Counted from the first letter of the stretch, positions 8,588 to 17,596 are shown. The stretch: DNA of 64,000 bases from Inquilinus ginsengisoli_A (GCF_031453975.1 NZ_JAVDPW010000003.1:124001-188000); one strand, 5' to 3'. Program-made: numbers and translations. Notes: generated from the letters alone by a model not told the origin.

Positions 8588-9856
8588 TCACTTCATCCCG
8601 GCCTTCAGCTTGTCGATCTCCGCGGCCGAGATCTCGCCGGTGGTCACCACCACGCCGTCCTTGATCTGCCATTCGCGGAACGGGCCGGTGATGTCGCCGT
8701 ACTCGTCGAACGCGACCGGTCCGATCACGCCGACATAGCGGATCGGCTTGCCCTCGGCGATCAGGGCCAGCGCCTTCTTGAAGCCCTCGGGCCCGGCATG
8801 GATCTCCTCGCCCTTGGGGTCGAGCACGGCGCGGATGCTGTCGCGGATCGCCATCGCCTCCTTCGACTTGGCCTTGGCGATGGCCAGCCCGATGATGGCG
8901 GCGGCGTCATAGGCCCGGTCGGCGGCCGGGGCCTGCCAGTCGAACTTGTTCTCGGTGAAGGCGTCGTAGTGGGTCGAGAAATACTCGGTCGACGCCGTCT
9001 TGGTGGTGCCGGAGGAGGTGCCGTAGGCCTCGTTGAGGTATTGCGGTCCGACGTCCTTGATGAACTCCGCCGAGTTCATGCCGTCGTTCAGCAGGAACTT
9101 GGCCGGCCCGCCCTGGCTGATCCAGGTGCGCGCCACCGTGGTGCCGTCGCCGGGATAGGCGATGAGGTACAGCCCCTTCGGGTCGCCCTCCAGCCCGGCC
9201 GTGACCTCCGCCTGGTAGGACGCTTGGCTGGCGTTGTAGGGGGTGACGCTGGTGATCTTGCCGCCCAGCGCCGCGTACGACTTCTGGAACTCGCGCAGCA
9301 TGTTCACGCCGAAATCGTTGTTGACGTGGATCACCGCCAGCGAATCCAGGCCGAGATCCATGGCGTATTTCGCCGCCGCCACGCCCTGCAGCGCGTCCGA
9401 GGTGATGGTGCGGAACCAGTAGCCGCCGGTGTCGCCCTTGCGCGCCACCTCGGTGAAGCTGGGGGAGGAGGCGGCGGGCGAGATCTGCACCACCTTGGAC
9501 GGGCCGGTCACCGTGGTCAGGATCGGCATGGAGTCCGAGGAGATGATGGCGCCGATGATCACCGGCACCTTCTTCAGGTCGACCAGCTGCCGCGCGCCGT
9601 CGACCGCGACGGTGCCCTGGGTCTGGCTGTCGCGGAAATCGACCGTCAGCTTGCAGCCGTCGATCACGCCGCCGGCGTCGTTGATGTCGCGGAACGCCAT
9701 CTCGATCGACTTCGACGCCGCCTGGCCGAACGGGCCTGCCGGCCCGGTCAGCGACAGCACCGATCCGATTTCGACCGTGCACTCCGCCGCGGCCAGGCCG
9801 GGCAGCAGCACCGCCGCGGCGAACACGGAACCTGAAAGGATTTTCCGAAAATGCAT
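8588..9856 (-). CDS. Branched-chain amino-acid-type ABC binding protein (LivK family)
   Basis: Periplasmic ligand-binding protein of 422 aa. It has a Sec signal peptide (MHFRKILSGSVFAAAVLLPG with Ala-Ala-Glu cleavage) and the Peripla_BP_6 pattern: IGSVLSLTGPAGPFG, then GGVIDGCKLTVDFRDSQT, and YDAAAIIGLAIAKAK. An AGGAGG lies just upstream of the ATG. It is the receptor missing from the LivG/F/H/M genes at 12433-15765, which are transcribed away from it starting 2.6 kb distant. Liv-type systems also carry aromatic acids, amides and other carboxylates, so the ligand need not be an amino acid. Confidence 0.9.
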   Translation of the reverse strand: MHFRKILSGSVFAAAVLLPGLAAAECTVEIGSVLSLTGPAGPFGQAASKSIEMAFRDINDAGGVIDGCKLTVDFRDSQTQGTVAVDGARQLVDLKKVPVIIGAIISSDSMPILTTVTGPSKVVQISPAASSPSFTEVARKGDTGGYWFRTITSDALQGVAAAKYAMDLGLDSLAVIHVNNDFGVNMLREFQKSYAALGGKITSVTPYNASQASYQAEVTAGLEGDPKGLYLIAYPGDGTTVARTWISQGGPAKFLLNDGMNSAEFIKDVGPQYLNEAYGTSSGTTKTASTEYFSTHYDAFTENKFDWQAPAADRAYDAAAIIGLAIAKAKSKEAMAIRDSIRAVLDPKGEEIHAGPEGFKKALALIAEGKPIRYVGVIGPVAFDEYGDITGPFREWQIKDGVVVTTGEISAAEIDKLKAGMK

Positions 9857-9913
9857 GAAAGCCTCCTGTGGTTGAACGCGACCGGCTCGTTGGATCGGCC
9901 GGCCTGGGGGTGG

Positions 9914-10342
9914 TCAGGTCGCGGACGTCGGCTCCGCCCAGGTCTCCTGCAGGTGCCGCCACAGCACCCGGTCGTCACGGACCTCCAGCAGCGCCGTCGA
10001 ACGGCGGGTGCGTTCGGCGCCGCGGATCCGCTGCCATTCATCATAGATGCACAGGCGGAAGCCGCCGGGCAGGGCGACGCGGATCGCGGCGTTGCGGATC
10101 TCGATCCGGAACGGGTGGGCCGGATCGGCGTGGGCACCGCGCGCCCGGCGCAGCCCGTCGGCCACGGCGGCGCGGTCCAGCACGGCGCCCTCCGGCGTCA
10201 CCAGCATGAAGTCGGGGGCGATGGCGGCCTCGAACCGGCCGAATTCCACCGGTTCGGCCGCGGTGTCGCCCAGCCAGCGCTGGAAGAAGCGGTGCAGGTC
10301 GTCGATCTCGGCCAGGCAGCGGTCGCCGGTCGCCTCGGTCAT
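9914..10342 (-). CDS. NTF2/SnoaL-like small protein
   Basis: A 142-aa protein with the features of an NTF2-like (DUF4440 or SnoaL) cone-shaped fold: an N-terminal helical pair (LHRFFQRWLGDT), EFGRFEAAIAPDFMLVTPEG, and a C-terminal strand pair ending LLEVRDDRVLWRHLQETWAE. Such folds bind small hydrophobic ligands or catalyse isomerisation, aldol or hydrolysis steps; the role here is unknown. Its ATG overlaps the aldo/keto reductase stop (ATGA), so it is translationally coupled within the DUF3830 operon. Confidence 0.7.
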   Translation of the reverse strand: MTEATGDRCLAEIDDLHRFFQRWLGDTAAEPVEFGRFEAAIAPDFMLVTPEGAVLDRAAVADGLRRARGAHADPAHPFRIEIRNAAIRVALPGGFRLCIYDEWQRIRGAERTRRSTALLEVRDDRVLWRHLQETWAEPTSAT

Positions 10343-11394
10343 GCCGCATCCTCGTTGAGGTTGTACTTCATGATCCGGCCGTGCCGGCCGCTGCGATCGC
10401 GCTCCAGCGTGTAGACATCGCCCTCCAGCGGCGTCAGGCGTGACAGCACGGCGTCCAGCTCGGCGCGGTCGGCGGCGTCCAGCGCCAGGCCGAAGGCGGC
10501 CAAGGTCTGCGGCAGATGGGCGGCGGTGCGGGCGCCGACGATGGCGCCGGCCACCCCGGGCCGGTCCAGCACCGCCCGTACCGCCACCGCTGATATGGTG
10601 GTGCCGTGCCGGTCGGCGATCCGCTTCAACGCCGCCAGCAGGGCCTGGAACCGGTCCCAGCCGCCGATGTCGTCGATCACCAGCTTGTACTTGATCAGCG
10701 ACCGGTTGGTCATGGTCATGCCGGGGTCGGGCTGGCCCAGCCAGCGCTCCGAGAGGAAGCCGCCGGCCAGGGTGCCGTAGCACAGGAAGGCGATGCCGTG
10801 CGCCGCGGCCAACTTCGCCATCCGCTTGGCCGGCCGGGTGTCGAGCAGCGAGTACTGGACCTGCATGGTGCGGACCGGCACGCCGGCGTCGAGGATCTCG
10901 CACAGGCGATCGGTGTCGAAATTGGTGCCGCCGACCAGCTCGATCTTGCCGGCCTGCCGCAGCTCGTCGAGCCATTGCGCGGTCTCGACATAGTTCGGCG
11001 CGGCATAGTCCCACCAGTGGAACTGCACCAGGTCCAGCCGCTCGACCCCCAGCCGCTGCAGCGACCGGTCGATGATCGAGGCGACGTAGCCGCGGTCGAT
11101 CGTGGCCAGCCGCTCCAGGTCGGGCACGAATTTGGTGTGGACCCGGATCCGCCGTGCCGCCTCGGCCCCGCGGTCGCGGCGGTATTGCGCCAGGAAGGCG
11201 CCGATCATCTCCTCCACCCCGGTGTAGATGTCGGCGCAGTCGAAGGTGGTGATGCCGGAATCGACGAAGGCGGCCATGCCGGCGATCGCCTCGGCTGGGT
11301 CGACCGGCCCGTGGTCGCCGGCCAGCTGCCAGCCACCCTTGAGGATGCGGGAGATGGTGTAGCCCGGGGCGATCTCGCGGGTCTCGGCGGTCAC
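10339..11394 (-). CDS. Aldo/keto reductase
   Basis: NAD(P)H-dependent carbonyl reductase or sugar/alcohol dehydrogenase of the AKR superfamily, 351 aa from a GTG start. The GTG overlaps the upstream stop as GTGA and gives an N-terminus (TAETREIAPGYTISRILKGG) that aligns well with the first strand of the barrel. The catalytic Asp and Tyr are in FDCADIYTGVEE (D52 and Y57 region), and LDLVQFHWWDY matches the family's lysine/histidine strand region. The substrate is unknown; genetic linkage is to DUF3830, a TIGR04076-like protein and a Liv transporter. Confidence 0.87.
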   Translation of the reverse strand: MTAETREIAPGYTISRILKGGWQLAGDHGPVDPAEAIAGMAAFVDSGITTFDCADIYTGVEEMIGAFLAQYRRDRGAEAARRIRVHTKFVPDLERLATIDRGYVASIIDRSLQRLGVERLDLVQFHWWDYAAPNYVETAQWLDELRQAGKIELVGGTNFDTDRLCEILDAGVPVRTMQVQYSLLDTRPAKRMAKLAAAHGIAFLCYGTLAGGFLSERWLGQPDPGMTMTNRSLIKYKLVIDDIGGWDRFQALLAALKRIADRHGTTISAVAVRAVLDRPGVAGAIVGARTAAHLPQTLAAFGLALDAADRAELDAVLSRLTPLEGDVYTLERDRSGRHGRIMKYNLNEDAA

Positions 11395-11735
11395 CGGTTC
11401 TTCTCCAGCGGCACGGCGGTGGTCTCGGAATGGCGGAAGCGGCGCTTGCCCAGCCGGGTGATGCGGAAGCGGGCGCCGCAATTCGGGTCGGGCGACGCGA
11501 TCTCGGTGTCCGTCGTCATCCAGTCATGCGGATGGGTCTCGCGCTGCTTGGCCGGCAGCAGCGGCAGCAGGGCGGCCAAGGCATAGATCGGGAAGCCCTG
11601 GCCCGGCGGCAGCGTCATCATCTCGCCGGACAGGATGAAATGGTCGCCCGCCTTGTACTCGCCCATCATCGGCCGGTCGCCGGCGACGATCTCCACCTTC
11701 AAATCATAGAGCTCGAAGCTGTCGTCGGTGCTCAT
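11391..11735 (-). CDS. TIGR04076-like small protein
   Basis: A 114-aa soluble protein that I assign tentatively to the TIGR04076 family. The supporting pattern is an N-terminal YDLKVEIV strand, GEYKAGDHFIL, the central YALAALLPLLPAKQRE, DWMTTD, and a C-terminal PDPNCGARFRITRL. The family has no established function; members often sit beside aldo/keto reductases and dehydrogenases. The ATG overlaps the DUF3830 stop, and its own stop overlaps the aldo/keto reductase GTG, so translation is coupled on both sides. Confidence 0.65.
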   Translation of the reverse strand: MSTDDSFELYDLKVEIVAGDRPMMGEYKAGDHFILSGEMMTLPPGQGFPIYALAALLPLLPAKQRETHPHDWMTTDTEIASPDPNCGARFRITRLGKRRFRHSETTAVPLEKNR

Positions 11736-12217
11736 GCCAGGGCCTCGACCGTCACGGTGCAGGCGCCGGTGCGCCGGATCTCCTCGCAGGCGCGGCGCAG
11801 GTCGGCCAGGTCCTCCGGCACCACCTGGGCGACCAGGGAGCCTGCGACCCAGCCGACCGGCAGCAGCAGCCGGCCACCGGGGGCGTAGAACAGGCCGATG
11901 TCGAAGATCGCATGCGGCACCCCGCCCCAGGCGCGCGGCGGCACATAGGCCAGGATCACGTCGCCCGCGGCGGGGAACATCGTGGCGTTTTCCGGCGGCA
12001 GCACCGCATGGGCCCAGCCGGCGGGAATCTCCGCCTCCGGCAGCGGGCAGGAGATCTCGGGGCCGGTCCACATGGCGTGCAGGGACGGGATCGCCACCGG
12101 GCCGCCCGACAGCAGGTCGCCGAGGAATTCGCAGGATTGCGGCGCCTTGTCCGGCAGGGCGACGGCGCGGGCCGACAGGCCGCTCTGCGCCTCACGAAAT
12201 AGGATCTCGCGCACCAT
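11732..12217 (-). CDS. DUF3830 family protein (cyclophilin-like)
   Basis: A 161-aa protein resembling DUF3830. It shows DKAPQSCEFLGDLL near the N-terminus, an AMWTGPEISC segment, LPPENATMFPAAGDVILAY in the middle, and a C-terminal strand-helix region. DUF3830 proteins have a cyclophilin-like fold and no proven activity; they recur beside amidases, transporters and oxidases in alphaproteobacterial catabolic loci. It is the first gene of the leftward operon, and the 26-bp shared palindrome lies 24 bp upstream of its ATG, in position to block transcription. Confidence 0.65.
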   Translation of the reverse strand: MVREILFREAQSGLSARAVALPDKAPQSCEFLGDLLSGGPVAIPSLHAMWTGPEISCPLPEAEIPAGWAHAVLPPENATMFPAAGDVILAYVPPRAWGGVPHAIFDIGLFYAPGGRLLLPVGWVAGSLVAQVVPEDLADLRRACEEIRRTGACTVTVEALA

Positions 12218-12240
12218 GCCAACTCCGATTATCTTCTATC

Positions 12241-12266
12241 GAGATAGTCTAAACCTAAAACATTTT
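12241..12266. promoter_or_regulatory. Shared MarR-type operator, site 1
   Basis: GAGAT-N2-TCTAA-N2-CTAAA-N2-ATTTT, one of four copies of the same interrupted palindrome in the window. It lies 24 bp upstream of the DUF3830 gene and 167 bp upstream of the LivG-type ATPase gene, so it could control both divergent operons. The right arm is degenerate compared with the near-perfect copy at 34689. The binding protein is inferred to be the MarR regulator at 27907. Confidence 0.6.
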
Positions 12267-12432
12267 CGGTCGTAAGGACTCAGTGGGAATATATCCGCCG
12301 AGTGCTTGCATCCGAAGGATCGTTCGGTCAATTCGATCCACAACTCAACACGTTTCTGGCGCGAACCCGGCGAAGATCGGGGATCACGCGCCGGGGCGAT
12401 CGGAACAGGGCGGCGGGGCGGATGGTGGGAGC

Positions 12433-13191
12433 ATGCTGGAGCTGCAGGGCGTGTCCAAGGCGTTCGGGGGGCATCGGGCCGTCGACGGCCTGTCGCTGTC
12501 GATCGAACGCGGCCGCATCACGGGGCTGATCGGTCCGAACGGCGCCGGCAAGACCACGCTGTTCAACCTGATCGCGGGGGCGATGAAGCCGACCGAAGGC
12601 CGCATCCTGCTCGACGGCACCCGGATCGACGGGCTGCGCGCCGACCGGATCTTCAAGGCCGGCCTGGCCCGCACCTTCCAGATCCCGCGCCCGTTCCCCG
12701 AGATGACGGTGCTGGACAACGTGCTGCTGGCACCGGCGGGCCAGCTGGGCGAATCCGTGCTGCGGGCCTGGCTGACGCCGGGCGCGGTGCGGGCGCAGGA
12801 GCGGCGGCTGCGCGACCGGGCGATGGCGTGCCTCGATTTCGTCGGGCTGGCGCGGCTGGCGCAGGACCCGGCCCGGGTGTTGTCCGGCGGCCAGCGCAAG
12901 CTGCTGGAGCTGGCCCGGGTGCTGGTGGCCGAGCCCTCGGTCATCCTGTTCGACGAACCCGGCGCCGGGGTGGCGCCGGCGCTGCTGGACACCATCGTCG
13001 AGAAGATCGCCGCCCTGAACCGCGACGGCGTCACCATCCTGATCATTGAGCACAACATGGACCTGGTAATGGGGCTGTGCGACCCCGTGGTGGTGATGGC
13101 CCAGGGCCGGCTGTTGATCCAGGGCCGGCCGCAGGCGGTGCAGTCCGACCCGCGGGTGATCGAGGCCTATCTCGGCGGGGTGGCGGCATGA
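12433..13191 (+). CDS. Branched-chain-type ABC transporter ATP-binding protein (LivG)
   Basis: First ATPase of a Liv-type importer, 252 aa from the ATG at 12433. Walker A is GPNGAGKTT near residues 34-42, the signature is LSGGQRKLLELARVL near 152, and Walker B is VILFDEPGAG near 172. LivG-type character is shown by LARTFQIPRPFPEMTVLDNV. It overlaps the next ATPase gene by ATGA. The operon starts divergently from the DUF3830 operon that encodes the matching receptor. Confidence 0.92.
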   Translation: MLELQGVSKAFGGHRAVDGLSLSIERGRITGLIGPNGAGKTTLFNLIAGAMKPTEGRILLDGTRIDGLRADRIFKAGLARTFQIPRPFPEMTVLDNVLLAPAGQLGESVLRAWLTPGAVRAQERRLRDRAMACLDFVGLARLAQDPARVLSGGQRKLLELARVLVAEPSVILFDEPGAGVAPALLDTIVEKIAALNRDGVTILIIEHNMDLVMGLCDPVVVMAQGRLLIQGRPQAVQSDPRVIEAYLGGVAA

Positions 13192-13922
13192 CCGCGGCAC
13201 TGGAGGCCAGCGGCCTCGTCGCCGGCTACGAGCGCGGCCTGCCGATCGTCAAGGGCGCCTCGATCCGACTCGGCGACCGCGAGATCGTCACCATCCTCGG
13301 GCCCAACGGCGCCGGCAAATCGACCCTGATCAAGGCGATCGCCGGGCTGGTGCCAATCAGCGACGGCACGGTCTCGCTGTTCGGCCAGCGCATCGACGGC
13401 GTGCCGGCCCAGCTGATGGTCCGCCGCGGCCTGGCCTTCGTGCCGCAGACCGAGAACGTCTTCGCCCGGCTGACGGTGCAGGAGAATCTCGACCTCGCCG
13501 CCGGTGTCCTGCCGCGGGCCCGGCGGGCCGAGCGGATCGCCGCGCAATACGCCCTGTTCCCCGACCTCGCTCGGGCGCGACGGGAAGCGGCCGGCCGCCT
13601 GTCCGGCGGCCAGCGCCAGATGGTGGCGGTGGCCCGGGCGCTGATTCCCGACCCCAAGGTGGTGATGCTGGACGAACCCTCGGCCGGGCTGTCGCCCAAG
13701 CTGGTCGGGGTGGTGTTCGAGATGCTGCGCCGGGTGCGCGACCTCGGCGTCGCCATCCTGCTGGTGGAGCAGAACGCCCGGGCCGCGCTCGCCATCTCCG
13801 ACCGCGCCTATGTCCTGGTCGACGGGCGCGAGCGGCTGGAGCGGCCGGCCGCCGGGCTGATGGACGCGCCAGAGGTTAAGGCGCTGTATCTCGGCCATGG
13901 CGCCGCGGCGGGGGTGGCGTGA
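13188..13922 (+). CDS. Branched-chain-type ABC transporter ATP-binding protein (LivF)
   Basis: Second ATPase of the importer, 244 aa. Walker A GPNGAGKST is near residues 38-46, FVPQTENVFARLTVQENL is the LivF-type Q-loop region, LSGGQRQMVAVARAL is the signature, and VVMLDEPSAGLSPK is Walker B. It forms the cytoplasmic heterodimer with the LivG-type subunit. Coupling by overlap on both sides indicates tight co-expression of the set. Confidence 0.92.
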   Translation: MTAALEASGLVAGYERGLPIVKGASIRLGDREIVTILGPNGAGKSTLIKAIAGLVPISDGTVSLFGQRIDGVPAQLMVRRGLAFVPQTENVFARLTVQENLDLAAGVLPRARRAERIAAQYALFPDLARARREAAGRLSGGQRQMVAVARALIPDPKVVMLDEPSAGLSPKLVGVVFEMLRRVRDLGVAILLVEQNARAALAISDRAYVLVDGRERLERPAAGLMDAPEVKALYLGHGAAAGVA

Positions 13923-14836
13923 TGCTGCAATATGTCGTCGACGGCCTGGTCACCGGCTCCACCGTCGCCCTCGGCGCCATCGGGGTGACCCTGACCCTGT
14001 CGATCCTGCGCTTCGCCAACTTCACCCATGGCGAGCTCTTGACCTGGGGCGCCTACATCGCCCTGACCCTGGTCGGGCTGATGGGCGCGGGGGCCGGGGC
14101 GCATATCGGGCCGCTGTCCTTCGGCTGGCCGCTGCTGCTGGCGCTGGCCGCCGCCATGGTGCTGACCGGCGGGCTGGCGGTGCTGCTGGACTGGGCGCTG
14201 TTCGGCCGGCTGCGCGGCAAGGGCGGGATGATGACCCTGGCCATCGCCAGCTTCGGCGCCGCCCTGGCGCTGCGCAACCTGGTGGTCTTCCTGTGGGGGC
14301 CGAAGCCCGATTATTTCAGCCGCGACATCCAGATCGCCCTGCCGATCCTGCCGCGCAGCGTGCTGGGGGGCATGCGCATCACCCCGGACCAGATCTTCGT
14401 GCTGGCCGTGGCGGTCGCCACCGTGGTCGGGCTGCACCTGTTCCTGACCCGCAGCTTCCTGGGCAAGGCGATGCGCGGCACGGCGGAGAATGCGGCGCTG
14501 GCCCGGATCTCCGGCATCGACGTGCGCGCCGTGGTGCGCTGGGCCTGGATGATCGGCGGCGGCCTGGCCGCCCTGGCCGGCGTTCTGTCCGGCATCACCG
14601 TGCAGGTGCGGCCGCTGATGGGCTTCGACCTGCTGCTGCCGCTGTTCGCCGCCGCCATCCTCGGCGGCATCGGCAGCCTCTATGGCGCGGTGCTGGGCGG
14701 GCTGATCGTCGGCCTGGCGGAAAGCCTGTCGGTGCCGCTGATCGGCGCCGAATACCGTCAGGCCGTCGCCTTCCTGGTGCTGATCCTGATCCTGCTGGCC
14801 CGCCCGACCGGGCTGTTCGGGGAGCGCGGGGCATGA
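13922..14836 (+). CDS. Branched-chain-type ABC transporter permease (LivH)
   Basis: Membrane subunit of about 304 aa with eight or so hydrophobic segments. It begins MLQYVVDGLVTGSTVALGAI and continues into SILRFANFTHGELLTWGAY, the LivH hallmark; the C-terminal part has AAAILGGIGSLYGAVLGGLI. A GTG at 13919 directly precedes the ATG at 13922, and either could start translation; both overlap the LivF stop. It lies between the LivF- and LivM-type genes in canonical order. Confidence 0.92.
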   Translation: MLQYVVDGLVTGSTVALGAIGVTLTLSILRFANFTHGELLTWGAYIALTLVGLMGAGAGAHIGPLSFGWPLLLALAAAMVLTGGLAVLLDWALFGRLRGKGGMMTLAIASFGAALALRNLVVFLWGPKPDYFSRDIQIALPILPRSVLGGMRITPDQIFVLAVAVATVVGLHLFLTRSFLGKAMRGTAENAALARISGIDVRAVVRWAWMIGGGLAALAGVLSGITVQVRPLMGFDLLLPLFAAAILGGIGSLYGAVLGGLIVGLAESLSVPLIGAEYRQAVAFLVLILILLARPTGLFGERGA

Positions 14837-15765
14837 CCGCCGACCTGCTGGGCCTGGCCGGCTACCTCGTCTTCTTCCTGGTCATCGCGCTGAACTACTC
14901 GCTGGTCTGCCTCGGCCTCAACCTGCAATGGGGCGTCACCGGGCTGTTCAATGTCGGCGTCGCCGGCTTCTTCGCCATCGGCGCCTATGCCACCGCGATC
15001 CTGACCGGGCCGGACTATGCCAGCTCGCTCGGCGGCTTCGGCCTGCCGGTGCCGGTCGGCTGGATCGGCGCCGTCGTGGCCTCGGGCATCGCCGCGCTGG
15101 TGGTCGGCATCCCCAGCCTGCGGCTGCGCCAGGACTACCTCGCCATCACCACCTTCGGCATCGCCGTCACGGTGCAGCTGATCGCGCTGAACTTCGAACC
15201 GCTGACCGGCGGCGCCTTCGGCTTGGGCTCGATCCCGCGGCCCCTGGCCGGCGCCTTCGCCACGCCCTTCGGCTTCAACCTGTTCTACCTCGGCGTCTCG
15301 ATCCTGGTGGTGGCCGGGGTCTACGCCCTGCTCGAGATCCTGGTGCGCAGCCCCTGGGGCCGGGTGCTGCGCGGCATCCGCGAGGACGAGGCGGCGGCCC
15401 AGTCGTTGGGCAAGCACCCCTTCGCCTTCCGGCTGCAGGCCTTCGTCATCGGCTCGATGGTCATGGGGCTGGCCGGGGGCATGTACGCCAGCTTCGTCGG
15501 CTTCATCGCGCCGGAGGATTTCCTGCCGATCCTGACCTTCCAGGTCTGGACCATGCTGGTGGTCGGCGGGTCCGGCAGCAACAAGGGGGCGATCCTGGGC
15601 GGCATCGTGGTCTGGGCGATCTGGGCGGCGTCCGGCGCGCTGATCGACGCCACGGTGCCGACCGAGATGCAGGCCCAGGCGGCGGCGCTGCGCATCGTGC
15701 TGATCGGCGTGCTGCTCAGCGGCGTGCTGGTGGTCCGGCCCAAGGGGTTGATCGGTGGCGCCTGA
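14833..15765 (+). CDS. Branched-chain-type ABC transporter permease (LivM)
   Basis: Second membrane subunit, 310 aa. It has LNLQWGVTGLFNVGVAGFFA, LRLRQDYLAITTFGIA, and GRVLRGIREDEAAAQSLGK, the conserved cytoplasmic loop of LivM. The start overlaps the LivH stop (ATGA). The operon ends here: the next gene begins 126 bp later after a non-coding gap and encodes an unrelated membrane protein. Confidence 0.92.
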   Translation: MTADLLGLAGYLVFFLVIALNYSLVCLGLNLQWGVTGLFNVGVAGFFAIGAYATAILTGPDYASSLGGFGLPVPVGWIGAVVASGIAALVVGIPSLRLRQDYLAITTFGIAVTVQLIALNFEPLTGGAFGLGSIPRPLAGAFATPFGFNLFYLGVSILVVAGVYALLEILVRSPWGRVLRGIREDEAAAQSLGKHPFAFRLQAFVIGSMVMGLAGGMYASFVGFIAPEDFLPILTFQVWTMLVVGGSGSNKGAILGGIVVWAIWAASGALIDATVPTEMQAQAAALRIVLIGVLLSGVLVVRPKGLIGGA

Positions 15766-15891
15766 CTCCTTGCCGGTTCGGCGGGCGCCATGCTCCCGCC
15801 ACCGTTTCATTGACAATTGTCTGGTAAAGGTCCGGAGTCGGGTCGAGCATCCCGCCCGTCGCGCGGACCGTTGAGAACAGGCGTTTCGATC

Positions 15892-16962
15892 ATGAATTTC
15901 CAGCCCGGCCGAAGCGACGACGCCCCGGTCGTGGTCCCTGCGGCCCTGCAGCCCGCCGCGCCGGATCGCCGTATCGAGATCTCGGTCCTGGTCCTGACCG
16001 GGCTGGCGCTGTTCGGCACGCTGTGGGTCGGGCTGCTGGCGGCGCTGCTGGCCGGCCTGCTGATCCATGAGCTGGTGCATGTCGTGGCGCCGCTGTTCCG
16101 GCGCTTCGGCGCCACCCACAAGATCGGCCGCTTCATCGCGCTCGGGCTGCTCACCGCCATCATCATCCTGGTGATCACCTTCGGCATCATCGAGCTGATC
16201 TCCATGCTCACCACCCGCTCCGAAGGCCTGGTCGCGCTGATGCGCAAGATGGCCGATGCGGTGGAGGTGGCGAGCCAGCAGCTGCCGGCCTGGCTGCTGG
16301 CCTATGTCCCGACCAACGGGCGCGAACTCGACACCATGGCGGCGCAGTGGCTGCGCGAACATGCGCGCGACCTGCAGCAGGTCGGCACCATGGTCGGGCG
16401 CATCCTGGTCCACATCATCATCGGCCTGGTGATCGGCGGCATGATCGCCGTCTCCGACCTGACCAACCGCGGCGGCCGCGGCCCGCTGAGCCGGGTGATG
16501 GCGGAGCGGGTGCGCCTGCTGGCCCTGTCGTTCCGTCGGGTCATCTTCGCCCAGGTCCGGATCTCGGCGCTGAACACGGTGCTGACCGCGATCTACCTGG
16601 TCGGGGTGCTGCCGCTGTTCGACATCCACCTGCCGCTGGCCAAGACGATGATCGTCGTCACCTTCGTCGTCGGCCTGCTGCCGGTGATCGGCAACCTGAT
16701 CTCGAACACCATGATCGTGATACTCAGCCTCAGCCTGTCGGTCTACACCGCGATCGCGTCGCTGGTGTTCCTGATCCTGATCCACAAGCTGGAATACTTC
16801 ATCAACGCCAAGATCGTCGGCACCCAGATCGAGGCCCGGGCCTGGGAGATCCTGATCGCGATGCTGGTGATGGAGGCGGCCTTCGGCGTGCCGGGGGTGA
16901 TCGCGGCGCCGATCTTCTACGCCTACCTGAAGGTCGAGCTGAAGACCCGCAAGCTGATCTGA
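15892..16962 (+). CDS. AI-2E transporter family (PerM-like) membrane protein
   Basis: Polytopic inner-membrane protein of 356 aa from the ATG at 15892. Transmembrane segments begin near residue 24, there is a soluble central segment (about 100-190), and the C-terminal half carries the family core: RRVIFAQVRISALNTVLTAI, FVVGLLPVIGNLISNT, HKLEYFINAKIVG and FGVPGVIAAPIFYAYLK. Family members are variously described as transporters of AI-2 or Na+/H+ antiporters, and the name does not prove an AI-2 role. An upstream in-frame ATG at 15817 is possible but gives a poorly conserved extension. Confidence 0.85.
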   Translation: MNFQPGRSDDAPVVVPAALQPAAPDRRIEISVLVLTGLALFGTLWVGLLAALLAGLLIHELVHVVAPLFRRFGATHKIGRFIALGLLTAIIILVITFGIIELISMLTTRSEGLVALMRKMADAVEVASQQLPAWLLAYVPTNGRELDTMAAQWLREHARDLQQVGTMVGRILVHIIIGLVIGGMIAVSDLTNRGGRGPLSRVMAERVRLLALSFRRVIFAQVRISALNTVLTAIYLVGVLPLFDIHLPLAKTMIVVTFVVGLLPVIGNLISNTMIVILSLSLSVYTAIASLVFLILIHKLEYFINAKIVGTQIEARAWEILIAMLVMEAAFGVPGVIAAPIFYAYLKVELKTRKLI

Positions 16963-16984
16963 CGGCGCGCCGAAGGCCGGTGTA

Positions 16985-17596
16985 TCAGGTCGGGGGCACC
17001 AGCCCGTCCTTGCCGACCTGGAGCCCGTGCGAAACCATCGACCCGTCGGCGGCCTTGACCACCATGACGATGACGTGGGCGCCCTTGGTCAGCATGCTGC
17101 GGTCGCCCGGCTCATAGGTGATGACCGGCACGTCGGGCGGCACCACCAGGCGGGTCTTGACGCCCTGATAGGTCATGGTCACCACCCGGCCGTCGGTGCC
17201 CGTGACGTCGCCGGCGGTGGCGTTGGTCATGGTGCTGCCGGGCTTCAGGTCGAAGGGATGCTGGCCTTCACCGACGCCGCGCATGCTCTCCGGGAAGATC
17301 TGTACCTCCAGCGCCCGCAGGCTGCCGTCGTCCTGTGGCATGGCGGCGCTGCCGATATAGGTGCCGGGCTTGATGTCGGTGATGCTGGCGGGAGCGATCA
17401 GCCGGACCGTCGCATCGTCGGCCAGCGTCACGGTCGAGGTGCCGCCGCCGCGGGCGGTGACGGTGAGCTTGGACCCGTCGACCGCGTCGATGGTGCCGCG
17501 GATGCGCTGCGGCGGCGGCGAATCCTGGGCCGCGGCGGGAAGGGCTGTCAGAAGGCCGAGCAGGGCGAGACCCGCAATGGCGGTGCGCTTCATCAT
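16985..17596 (-). CDS. Exported protein of unknown function (DUF5666-like beta domain)
   Basis: A 203-aa secreted or periplasmic protein with a Sec signal peptide (KRTAIAGLALLGLLTALPAA, cleavage after AAA). The mature part begins with a repeat-like small beta domain (RIRGTIDAVDGSKLTVTARG, then STVTLADDATVRL), which recalls DUF5666/OB-like modules, and continues with mostly polar strands. The start could be either of two tandem ATGs (17596, 17593). It is convergent with the AI-2E-family gene and monocistronic. No enzymatic motif was seen. Confidence 0.6.
   Translation of the reverse strand: MMKRTAIAGLALLGLLTALPAAAQDSPPPQRIRGTIDAVDGSKLTVTARGGGTSTVTLADDATVRLIAPASITDIKPGTYIGSAAMPQDDGSLRALEVQIFPESMRGVGEGQHPFDLKPGSTMTNATAGDVTGTDGRVVTMTYQGVKTRLVVPPDVPVITYEPGDRSMLTKGAHVIVMVVKAADGSMVSHGLQVGKDGLVPPT

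Noticed and set aside
8798..9835. Plus-strand open frame of 345 codons opposite the LivK-type receptor
   Set aside because: Composition is typical of a GC-rich shadow frame, with no ribosome-binding site or domain; the receptor on the other strand is unambiguous.
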